From Candidatus Didemnitutus sp. (GTDB taxonomy: Bacteria > Verrucomicrobiota > Verrucomicrobiia > Opitutales > Opitutaceae), in NCBI GenBank assembly GCA_030682505.1, contig JAUXOH010000059.1, positions 1 to 40,253 on the forward strand: 40,253 nt of DNA, in the 5' to 3' direction. The notes under the pieces are model-generated. The model was not told where the DNA came from. It did no database searches and saw only the letters and a program-made list of their open reading frames with translations. Made by a program: the position numbers and the translations under genes. Positions 28,203 through 36,333 of this stretch are shown one piece after another. Numbering within the stretch: the first letter of the stretch is position 1; every line of letters starts with the position of its first letter.

Positions 28203-28517
28203 CTACAAGCGCACGCCATCTGGCCGGTTGTTCGCGCCGCCGCCGAAATAAACCGGGGGGCAGAGCCGCTGGAAATCCTGAAAACGGCGGGCTCCGGTTG
28301 CGACTCAACGTCAGGCTCCCGGCCATGTTTGGCGCCCCGGACCCGGTGGCGAGTGCGCCTCGATGGGCGGGGGTTGGTCACGATCGGAGAGAGGGGATGC
28401 CGAATTCGAAATGGCGGAGCACGGCGGCCGCGACCACGCGATTCACGGCCGCAGAAGGAGCGGGATTGCCGCGCGCTGCTGGTCTTTGGGGAACAGGTGC
28501 GGACAAAGTTGGGTTAA
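28203..28517 (+). pseudogene. Decayed partial guanylate kinase (C-terminal half)
   Basis: gccgaattcgaaatggcggagcacggc at 28398 matches gmk gccgagttcgaaatggcggagcgcagc at 26719; composite AEFEMAEHGGRDHAIHGR / QKERDCRALLVFGEQVRTKLG* vs gmk AEFEMAERSSYDYVIHSSTKEQDFRALLAFWEQAKAKLA; upstream VRLPAMFGAPDP and RVRLDGRGLVT match GRLITMFVAPDS and LRERLEGRGPVT; several frameshifts. Confidence 0.8.
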
Positions 28518-28571
28518 TATTCTGGACACCCCGGGAGCAATCGGGCGTGGTGCCGTGACGGGCCAAAACGA

Positions 28572-31007
28572 ATGACTGCAGTGAAACGTCTTTGTCTGGT
28601 TGCGCTGTGTGGACCTTGCTGGCTGTTGAGCGGTTGCGCCAGCGCGGAACGGCCGATCCCGGCCGTGGAAATGCGTGCAACCACGGCCGATGCGCTGGAG
28701 GCATTGGCGCGGGATGAGATCATCCGGGCCGTGAGGATCCTGCGGCCGCTGGCCGACGCAGGCCAGGCGGATGCACAACACGTGCTGGGTTTTCTCTATG
28801 ATCTTGGCTTGGGCGTGGCCTACGACCCCAAGCTCGGTGCGGTGTGGCAGCGGAAAGCGGCGGACCAATCCCATTATTGGGCGCGCCTTTATCTGGGATG
28901 GAAGTATGCGATCGGACTTGGTCTTGAGGAACCGGACCGAGCAAGGGGTGGTGAGCTCCAATCAGTCCTGTTTCGGGAGTCTCCCCCGCCCCGATTGGTT
29001 CCGGTAGAATGGATGACCGTGTCGGGCAGGAGCTTCTTGCCAAATTACACGCGCGCGGCACGGTGGCTGAGGGATCGTGCGGAGGCCGGAGATGGCGTGG
29101 CGTGTTTCAATTTCGCAGAGTATCATTTTCTTGGGATGCTCGGCGGAAAGCCGAACCCCAGCGAGCACCTCCGCTGGTTGAGGATCGCTGCCGCTAGCGG
29201 CAGTGTGCCCGCCCTGTTGCGACTCCGGCTTTATCATGAAAGCGGATTCCTGATGGAAAAGGATGACGCCGCCGCATTGGAATGCCTGCGCCAAGCGGCC
29301 ACGGCGGGAGATGCCGCGTCGCAATACGAACTGGGTCGCCACTATGTCGGCGGGAAGGGCATGCCCCCTGATATCTTGCAGGCGGTCCGGTGGTATCGGC
29401 TGGCTGCCGACTCCAATCATCTTCCGGCGATCAACGCGTTGGCTGACCTATTGCGGACTGGTGCCGCCGGCGTGCCACAGGATTACCCTGCCGCGCTCTC
29501 GTTGTCCCGGAAAGGGGCTGCGTTGGGGGATGTTGAAGCGCTGGCTGATTTGGCGGGCATGTTGCGCAAGGCCCAAGGAACGCCCCGGGACCTGCCGGCA
29601 GCTGCCCGGCTCTACCGGACGGCAGCTGATCAGGGTTACGCCTATGCCCAGATGATGGTTGGCTGGATGATAATTTACGGAGAACTGGGTGCTCCGGATT
29701 ACGTGGAGGCAAGATGGTGGCTCGAAAAAGCGGCGGACGGCGGCGACCGTCGCGCGATGCGCGAACTCGCGTTGCTCTACGAAAAGGGCCGGTTCAATCA
29801 GCCGGATGCCGCGCAAGCATTTGTTTGGATGGAGAAGGCGGCCCGCGAAGGCGATGCCTGGGCGCAAAACCGGGTGGGTTTCATGTTAAGGAATGGCGCG
29901 GGAATTGAGCAGGACGACGAGGAAGCGGTGAACTGGTTCCGGCTGGCCGCTGAGCACGGGGAGCCAATGGGCGCGGCAAATCTCGGGTTTCACTATCTCT
30001 ATGGGCGCGGAGTTCCTCGTGATGTAACACTTGCGTTCACCCATTTGACTTCGGCCACGCGGCAGTTGGCGGATGAGTGGGCTGCGGGGGTGTTTGTCGA
30101 TATTTTCCGGAACGCGTCGCCGGAGGAAAAGCCGGTTTTGCGAGCGCTGCTACAAGCGTGTATAGTCGACCCGGCGCTGACCCAAGCCAAGGGCGCGTTG
30201 CCCGAGGCGTGTGCCGAAGCGATATTCCTCCTGCCACCCCGGAGTGAAACATCCTTGGCGCAGCAATTGCTGGCGAAGTTGGAGACCAGCGGACGGGAAG
30301 AGTCATTGGCTTTGCTTGCTTGGCACTCGTTCATTGGCCTCAGTGTGCCCTACGATCTGGAGAAAGCCCGGTCATTGGCAACAAGAGCGACTTCAAAGGA
30401 TGGCGGCTTCGCCCTCGCCAGTATAGAAAGCGTGGCGGCGCCGTTGTCAGAAGCGCGAAAGCAGGCCAGTGCCGAGCTGCACCGGCTTGCGAATGCCGGC
30501 CATACTCGAGCGGCCATGCTCCTTGCCCACCGCTATGCCGCTGGACTGGCCGAAGAACAGGATTTTGCCAAAGCCCTTCACTATTATAATCGAGCCGCAG
30601 CCAGACGATTCAGTCCGCAGGAATCCTCCATCAAGCAGCTCCTTGCACGCCTTGGTATCGACGTTGAGCCGCCGCCAAAGAAAGCCGCAGCTGTCGATCA
30701 GCCGCCTGCACTATCGGCGGATTACCCGTTGCGGCCGGAACTTCTTTTTCAACCCCACTATCCGTATGAGCTTCGTTTGTCCGGTCTGGAAGGGAAAGTC
30801 GAAGTGGAGGCGATTGTTGATGAATCTGGCAAAGTGACTGACGTTGAGATTGTCGCCGCGAGTCATCCACTCTTTGCGGCCTCGGCCGCCTCGACCGTGC
30901 GGCGATGGCGGTTTCTCCCTGCGACCAAGGAAGGGACTCCAGTAGCAAGCCGGTTTGCCCAGGTTCTTTACTTTCATCTCGCCCCGGCCCGTGAAGAAAT
31001 CGATTGA
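28572..31007 (+). CDS. Sel1-repeat lipoprotein with C-terminal TonB domain
   Basis: Lipobox LLSGC; many Sel1 repeats (AASQYELGRHYVGGKGMPPDILQAVRWYRLAAD); C-terminal YPYELRLSGLEGKVEVEAIVDESGKVTDVEIVAASHPLFAASAASTVRRWRFLPATKEG typical of TonB_C. Confidence 0.9.
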   Translation: MTAVKRLCLVALCGPCWLLSGCASAERPIPAVEMRATTADALEALARDEIIRAVRILRPLADAGQADAQHVLGFLYDLGLGVAYDPKLGAVWQRKAADQSHYWARLYLGWKYAIGLGLEEPDRARGGELQSVLFRESPPPRLVPVEWMTVSGRSFLPNYTRAARWLRDRAEAGDGVACFNFAEYHFLGMLGGKPNPSEHLRWLRIAAASGSVPALLRLRLYHESGFLMEKDDAAALECLRQAATAGDAASQYELGRHYVGGKGMPPDILQAVRWYRLAADSNHLPAINALADLLRTGAAGVPQDYPAALSLSRKGAALGDVEALADLAGMLRKAQGTPRDLPAAARLYRTAADQGYAYAQMMVGWMIIYGELGAPDYVEARWWLEKAADGGDRRAMRELALLYEKGRFNQPDAAQAFVWMEKAAREGDAWAQNRVGFMLRNGAGIEQDDEEAVNWFRLAAEHGEPMGAANLGFHYLYGRGVPRDVTLAFTHLTSATRQLADEWAAGVFVDIFRNASPEEKPVLRALLQACIVDPALTQAKGALPEACAEAIFLLPPRSETSLAQQLLAKLETSGREESLALLAWHSFIGLSVPYDLEKARSLATRATSKDGGFALASIESVAAPLSEARKQASAELHRLANAGHTRAAMLLAHRYAAGLAEEQDFAKALHYYNRAAARRFSPQESSIKQLLARLGIDVEPPPKKAAAVDQPPALSADYPLRPELLFQPHYPYELRLSGLEGKVEVEAIVDESGKVTDVEIVAASHPLFAASAASTVRRWRFLPATKEGTPVASRFAQVLYFHLAPAREEID

Positions 31008-31009
31008 AG

Positions 31010-31516
31010 ATGAACACCCAAGTAGCGCTCTTCTCTCTCACGCTTAGCATCCTCTTTTTCGCCACCGCCGCGCCGGGAGGGTCGGATCAGGAGCCGCATC
31101 CCTTGATCGCGGGCCGCGAACTGGCTTGGCAGACGGATTTTTCGAAGGCGCTGGCAGAGGCACATCGTTCGCAAAAACCCATTCTCCTCAATTTCACAGG
31201 CTCTGATTGGTGCGCTTGGTGCCATCGATTGTGGGACGAGATTTTCCAAACACCCGCGTTCTCCGCTTATGCCGCAAAAGAACTTGTTCTGGTCGAGTTG
31301 GATTTTCCCCGCAAAAAACCGCTACCCGACACGCTGAAGAAACAAAACCACGCGTTGGCGGAAAAATATCGTGTCACAGGATATCCCACCGTGGTCTTTC
31401 TATCACACACGGGAACCGAACTTGGCCGCCTCGCCTATATGCAGGGGGGGCCAAAGACATTCATCCGGGAATTGCGGCGGCTCGCTGGGGGCCATTCGTC
31501 GCAGCCCAGGCCTTAG
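31010..31516 (+). CDS. Thioredoxin-like protein (DUF255/thioredoxin_7 type), secreted
   Basis: Signal sequence; ILLNFTGSDWCAWCHRLWDEIF CxxC; VTGYPTVVFLSHTGTELGRL. ATG 31010, 2 bp after previous stop (31004 TTG is alternative). Confidence 0.88.
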   Translation: MNTQVALFSLTLSILFFATAAPGGSDQEPHPLIAGRELAWQTDFSKALAEAHRSQKPILLNFTGSDWCAWCHRLWDEIFQTPAFSAYAAKELVLVELDFPRKKPLPDTLKKQNHALAEKYRVTGYPTVVFLSHTGTELGRLAYMQGGPKTFIRELRRLAGGHSSQPRP

Positions 31517-31531
31517 TCCGATCCGGATACG

Positions 31532-32515
31532 ATGCGCTTTCCAGTCAGCGATCACTGCGACGGGTTTCGCTTTTTCAATCCCGCGGGCCGGCCGCAGGCG
31601 CGGTCGTTCCTCGAATTGCCGCGCTGGTGGCATCAGCAAACCGTGCTCGGCCACGGCACGGCGTGGCCGCGGAATTTGCCCCCGCCGCTGAGACCGACGC
31701 TGCCCGCGCGCGTCGCGCCGGGTGACGTCGCCGTGACTTTTATTGGTCACTCCACCTTCTTGCTGCAGTTTGCCGGGCTGACCGTGCTGACCGACCCGAT
31801 GTTCTCGCGCCATGCCGGTCCGTTTGGCCTGCTCGGACCGCAGCGGGCGCGACCTGCTGCCCTGCGGTTGACTGAACTGCCACCAATCGACGTCGTGCTG
31901 GTGAGTCACAACCACTACGACCACCTTGATTTGCCGACCCTGCGCTGGCTGGCCCGCGAACGCGCCCCGCTGTTCGTCACCACGCTGGGCAACAAACAAT
32001 GGCTGGAACAACGCGGGGTGAGCAACGTCGTCGAGCTCGATTGGTGGCAGGAGCACGAGGTTGCCGCGGCCGGGCTCGTGATCACCGGCACGCCCGCGCA
32101 GCACTTTGCGGCGCGTTCGCCGTGGGATCGCTGCCGCTCGTTGTGGGGCGGCTTCATGCTGCGCACTCCGGCGGGTTCCGTGTTTTTCTGCGGTGACTCG
32201 GGGTGGGGACCGCACTTTGCCGAGATTCGCGCGCGGCTCGGTGTGCCCGCCCTCGCGCTGTTGCCGGTCGGCGCCTACGAACCGCGCTGGTTCATGACCC
32301 CCGTGCACATGAATCCGGCCGAGGCGGTGCGCGCGCACCGGGCGCTCGGCGCGACGCGCAGCCTCGGCATGCACTTCGGTACCTTTCAGCTGACCAACGA
32401 GGGGATCGATGCGCCACTGCGGGACCTCGCGGTTGCGCGCGCAGAGCAGGGACTGCGGCAGGAGGATTTCGACACGCTCGACTTCGGCGGAGTGCGGGTA
32501 GTGGCCCTCGCGTGA
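31532..32515 (+). CDS. MBL-fold metallohydrolase (UlaG/NAPE-PLD-like)
   Basis: VTFIGHSTFLLQFAGLTVLTDPMFS; VLVSHNHYDHLDLPTL; FCGDSGWGPHF; MHFGTFQLTNEG. Confidence 0.92.
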   Translation: MRFPVSDHCDGFRFFNPAGRPQARSFLELPRWWHQQTVLGHGTAWPRNLPPPLRPTLPARVAPGDVAVTFIGHSTFLLQFAGLTVLTDPMFSRHAGPFGLLGPQRARPAALRLTELPPIDVVLVSHNHYDHLDLPTLRWLARERAPLFVTTLGNKQWLEQRGVSNVVELDWWQEHEVAAAGLVITGTPAQHFAARSPWDRCRSLWGGFMLRTPAGSVFFCGDSGWGPHFAEIRARLGVPALALLPVGAYEPRWFMTPVHMNPAEAVRAHRALGATRSLGMHFGTFQLTNEGIDAPLRDLAVARAEQGLRQEDFDTLDFGGVRVVALA

Positions 32516-32536
32516 CGGTGCTAGGGCCCAACAAAA

Positions 32537-32561
32537 AACCGGTGGCGCGAGGCCACCGGTT
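32537..32561 (-). terminator. Rho-independent terminator for the DUF4097-like gene
   Basis: 10-bp stem aaccggtggc/gccaccggtt with 5-nt loop; minus-strand T-tract (acaaaaaa on +). Confidence 0.7.
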
Positions 32562-32591
32562 GGAAGACAGACGAGAGGCAACCGCGCGGGA

Positions 32592-33632
32592 TTACTTTGC
32601 TTTGCGCAGCGTGATCGAGCCGTTCATCGAGGAGAGGGAGATGTCGACCCCGCCACCATTGAGGGTGCCGGTGATGGACTTCCCGCCGAAGGCTGCGTCA
32701 GGCATCCGCGGAACCCGCGGGGCGCGGGGCGCGCGAGGCGCGCGCGGGACCATTTGGTCTTTCGCGTCGCGGTCGGACTCGAGGTCTGAGTCCTCGGCGA
32801 GACGTGAGGCTTCGTTGGCAACCTCGCGGGCAACTTCCCGCACGACTTCCCGGGCCACCTGCATGGCTTCGCGCACGGCGAGGGCAACCTCCTGCGCTTC
32901 CGTCGCATGTCGATTGTACGTGCGCCCGGTCTTCTCGACCTTGGTGGTCAGCATCTCTTCGGAGAAGTTGGTGCGAATGCTGCCGTTGTGGGTGCGCATC
33001 TTCAGATTTGCCTTGGTGTCGGCGGGCAGGCGCACATCGATCTCGCCATTCATCGAGGTGATCGAAACGGGCTTGGTCGGCGCGGCGCGAAACGACACGG
33101 CGACTTCGCCGTTCATCGTGTTCACCACGGCGGAGCTGCCGATGTTGGTGAGGGAAACCTCGCCGTTCATGCCGTTCACGTCGATGTCGCCGTCAATCTC
33201 CTGGATGGAGATGTCGCCGCCCATTTGGGTGCTGATCGAGAGGTGGGTGTTGCGGGGCACCCGGATGGCAAAGTCCGTCCCCTGGGTCGCCCAGGGTTTT
33301 TCGCCGGCGATGGACAGGGTAACCACATTGTTCTTCTCGTTCAGCTCGAAGGTGACCTCGTCGTCGAGGCGGCGGAAACCGTCTTTGTCGACTTCCCCCT
33401 GGCGCATCTTCTTTTGCAGGGAAGAGGTGACGACCACCTCGTTGCCATCGGTGCCGACGATCTTGATGTCGGCCCACGGCAGGGAAAGTTTGAGCAGGCC
33501 GGGCTTGGTTTGATCGCTGAACTTGACGCGGGAAGCGTCGTCCTGCGCGAACAAGCTGGGGCTCGCCGTGGTGATGGCCAACAGTGCGAACACGGTGCGG
33601 CCAAGATGAAGGAGGGCAGAGGGACTTTTCAT
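32592..33632 (-). CDS. DUF4097-like surface/periplasmic beta-repeat protein
   Basis: Signal peptide; repeated MGGDISIQEIDGDIDVNGMNGEVSLTNIGSSAVVNTMNGEVAVSF...SMNGEIDVRLP...HNGSIRTNF; Ala/Glu/Arg helical and PRAPRAPRAPRVPRMP insert before last strand. Confidence 0.85.
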   Translation of the reverse strand: MKSPSALLHLGRTVFALLAITTASPSLFAQDDASRVKFSDQTKPGLLKLSLPWADIKIVGTDGNEVVVTSSLQKKMRQGEVDKDGFRRLDDEVTFELNEKNNVVTLSIAGEKPWATQGTDFAIRVPRNTHLSISTQMGGDISIQEIDGDIDVNGMNGEVSLTNIGSSAVVNTMNGEVAVSFRAAPTKPVSITSMNGEIDVRLPADTKANLKMRTHNGSIRTNFSEEMLTTKVEKTGRTYNRHATEAQEVALAVREAMQVAREVVREVAREVANEASRLAEDSDLESDRDAKDQMVPRAPRAPRAPRVPRMPDAAFGGKSITGTLNGGGVDISLSSMNGSITLRKAK

Positions 33633-33661
33633 GATAGTGGTGGTTTGAGGGAGGAAGGGGC

Positions 33662-34567
33662 TCAGGCGGCTTTCGCCGGAACCGGTTCCTTGGCCAGGGC
33701 GTTGGGTTGAGCTTCGGCGGGCGTGGGTGTGCGGAGAGAGGCGAGGGCGCGCTTGGCGGCGTCGCGCACGTTCTTGTCGGCGGATTCGTCGCGGCTGAGT
33801 TGTTCGAAGAGCGGTGCGGCGTTGACGTCGCGCACGCTGGCGAGGAGTTCAATCATCGCCATTTGGACGAGGGGGGCGGATTCGCGGGGGAGGGCGGCGA
33901 GCAGACCGGCGCGCACCACCTCGTCGTTGGCGTGGAGCGCGAGGGCCTCGACGGCGGAGAGGCGGACGTTGAGCGACGGATCGAAGGCGAGTGCGCCGAC
34001 AAGGTCGGTGAGCACCTTGCGGTCGGGGTTCTTGAGCTCCATCGTCGCGAGCACGCCCTGCAGGCGATCGCTGGTGGATTTCTGTTGGAGCAGCGAGAAG
34101 GTGACGAGTTTGCCCATGCCATCGACCTGCGCGCGGAGGGCCGCGAGTTCGGTCTTGGCCGTGTCATCGGTTGGCAGCACGACGGCGGGCGTGGGCAGAA
34201 ACCGGGAGCCGGCGAACACCCCGGCGACGAGCAGTGTGATGGCCAAGGCAAATTGCAGGGCGGGTTGCGCGGGGAGAATCGCCTCGAAGAACCGGTCGAT
34301 CCGGCTCTTCGCGAGAGCGAAGGGGCTCGGCGCATCCGCTTCGCGCTGGTGCGTCTCGAGCATGGCGTAGAACTGTTCCCGCAGGCGCGGACTGGCTTGC
34401 TCCACCGGGAGGTCGTCGAGTTTGCGGGTGATCTCCTGGAGCGCGGACCATTCGCGCTGGCACGTGGGGCACGAGGCGAGATGGCTGCGCAGCAGGGCGG
34501 CCTCGTCGGGTTGGAGCGTGCCTTCCTGGTGGTCGATGAAGAGTTCTTGGACGCGTTGGCAGTTCAT
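33662..34567 (-). CDS. Anti-sigma factor-like protein: zf-HC2 + TM + HEAT-like repeats
   Basis: CQRVQELFIDHQEGTLQPDEAALLRSHLASCPTCQREW zinc-finger; TM ALAITLLVAGVFAGSRFL; HEAT-like LSAVEALALHANDEVVRAGLLAALPRESAPLVQMAMIELLASV. Confidence 0.87.
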   Translation of the reverse strand: MNCQRVQELFIDHQEGTLQPDEAALLRSHLASCPTCQREWSALQEITRKLDDLPVEQASPRLREQFYAMLETHQREADAPSPFALAKSRIDRFFEAILPAQPALQFALAITLLVAGVFAGSRFLPTPAVVLPTDDTAKTELAALRAQVDGMGKLVTFSLLQQKSTSDRLQGVLATMELKNPDRKVLTDLVGALAFDPSLNVRLSAVEALALHANDEVVRAGLLAALPRESAPLVQMAMIELLASVRDVNAAPLFEQLSRDESADKNVRDAAKRALASLRTPTPAEAQPNALAKEPVPAKAA

Positions 34568-34594
34568 GGCGGAAAGGGGATGGAGGATGAGGAC

Positions 34595-35227
34595 TTAGAC
34601 CGCTTGTTCGCGGCGGATTTTGAAATAAACATCGCGCAGCTCCTTCAGGGCGCGGTGGACGCGGACTTTGACGGCGCCGACGGTGGTATCCATCAGGCGC
34701 GCGATTTCCTTCTGCTCGACGTTTTGCAGCCGGGAAAGCACAAGGACTTCGCGGTGTTCCACGGGCATGCGGGCGAGGGCGATCCGCAGGAGGTTGAGGT
34801 CATCGGCCACGACGGCCTTGTGATCGGGCGACAGGCCGGAATCAGGATGGTGATGGAGATCGCTGGGGTCGGTGGGTGCGGCGGCTTTGGCGTTCTTGCG
34901 GAAGTGATCGGCGGCGACTTTGCGGGCGAGATGATAGATCCACGCGGAGAACTTGCCCTCGTCGCGGTAGGTGTGCCGGTATTTGAGGATCCGATAGAAA
35001 ACCACCTGCACCAGATCTTCGCTGAGGGCCGGCTGGTTGGTCATGCGAACAAAGAACGCGTAGAGGCGCTGCTGGTAGCGTTCGAAGATCTCCCCGAGCT
35101 TGGCGACTTCGCCCGCTCGCACGGCAATCATCAGTTCGTGATCGGTCGCTTCCAAGGTGGAGGGGAAGTTAGCGATTCTGGCTGGGGAGGGAACCCGGAT
35201 TTCGGCGGTGGGGAGTGCGAGCGACAT
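34595..35227 (-). CDS. ECF-type RNA polymerase sigma factor
   Basis: EIFERYQQRLYAFFVRMTNQPALSEDLVQVVFYRILKYRHTYRDEGKFSAWIYHLARKVAADHFRK (sigma2); MPVEHREVLVLSRLQNVEQKEIARLMDTTVGAVKVRVHRALKELR (sigma4). Confidence 0.92.
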   Translation of the reverse strand: MSLALPTAEIRVPSPARIANFPSTLEATDHELMIAVRAGEVAKLGEIFERYQQRLYAFFVRMTNQPALSEDLVQVVFYRILKYRHTYRDEGKFSAWIYHLARKVAADHFRKNAKAAAPTDPSDLHHHPDSGLSPDHKAVVADDLNLLRIALARMPVEHREVLVLSRLQNVEQKEIARLMDTTVGAVKVRVHRALKELRDVYFKIRREQAV

Positions 35228-35339
35228 GGAACAGGATCATGGTGGCGTGTCGTGGGGAATACCGTCCGCGGGACCAATGGTTACAGATTTTCTCAGAAAA
35301 CGACTGGCGCGGGGCGGGGGGCGCCGTCAGTTTTTCCCC

Positions 35340-36266
35340 ATGAATCGTCGCGATTTCGTCTTCACGGGTTCCGCGGCCGTCTCGTTGGGGTTGTTCGCGA
35401 GAGGCTCGCTCTTTGGTCAGACCACTCCGCCGGCGGCGCCGGCAACGCCTCCCCTCGTCACTGAATTCACCGCCTTGCGCCGCGGCGCCGGTCTCTTCAC
35501 GGGGCGCGGCGGCACCATCGGCTGGCTGGCCAATCGCGATGGCCTCGCGGCGGTTGATACGCAGTTCGCCGCGACGGCCGCGAAGTTTCTCGAGGACCTG
35601 CCCGGCCGCGACGGTCGGATGCTCGATGTCGTGATCAATACGCACCACCACGGGGATCACACGAGTGGTAACGCGACGATGCGACCGGCGACCCGTCAGA
35701 TCGTGGCCCACGAGGCCGTGCCCGCCTTGCAGCGGGCCGCCGCGGCGAGGAGCCCGCAGATGGGCGAACCGACCGTGGCGGATACGCTTTTCGCCGCCGC
35801 TTGGCGCACCGAAGTGGGCGACGAAGTCATCTCCGCGCGCCATTTCGGTGCCGCGCATACCGGCGGCGACATCATCGTGCACTTCGAGCGGGCCAATGTC
35901 GTTCATGTCGGTGATCTCGTCTTCAATCGGATGTATCCGGTGACCGATCGGTTGGGTGGTTGTCAGGTGCGGCAATGGATCAACGTGCTTGAGACGGCGG
36001 CCGCCACCTATCCCGGGGACGCGATCTTCATCTTCGGCCACGGCAATCCGCGGTTCGGAATCACGGGTGCCACGGCCGACCTTCATGCCATGCGCGATTT
36101 CCTGACGGGATTGGTCGAGCACGTGCAGGCGGAAATCAACGCCGGCAAATCCAAGGCCGAGATCGTGACCCGCCAGAACCTGGATCAATTCCCGGATTAT
36201 CATGCGGCGCAAAACAGCCGGTTGCCCGTCAACCTCGCGGCGGTCTTCGACGAACTGACAGCGTGA
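35340..36266 (+). CDS. MBL-fold metallohydrolase with Tat-type signal
   Basis: MNRRDFVFTGSAAVSLGLFARGSLFG; NTHHHGDHTSGN; HTGGDIIVHFERANVVHVGDLVFN. Confidence 0.9.
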   Translation: MNRRDFVFTGSAAVSLGLFARGSLFGQTTPPAAPATPPLVTEFTALRRGAGLFTGRGGTIGWLANRDGLAAVDTQFAATAAKFLEDLPGRDGRMLDVVINTHHHGDHTSGNATMRPATRQIVAHEAVPALQRAAAARSPQMGEPTVADTLFAAAWRTEVGDEVISARHFGAAHTGGDIIVHFERANVVHVGDLVFNRMYPVTDRLGGCQVRQWINVLETAAATYPGDAIFIFGHGNPRFGITGATADLHAMRDFLTGLVEHVQAEINAGKSKAEIVTRQNLDQFPDYHAAQNSRLPVNLAAVFDELTA

Positions 36267-36333
36267 GCACCGCCAGCGTGCCGGCGCAGTTTTGATTCGC
36301 CCGCCTCGCGTCGGTTTGCACTGTCGGAGCGTC

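Noticed and set aside
33707-35464. 585-aa plus-strand ORF
   Set aside because: Antisense to anti-sigma and sigma genes; shadow ORF.
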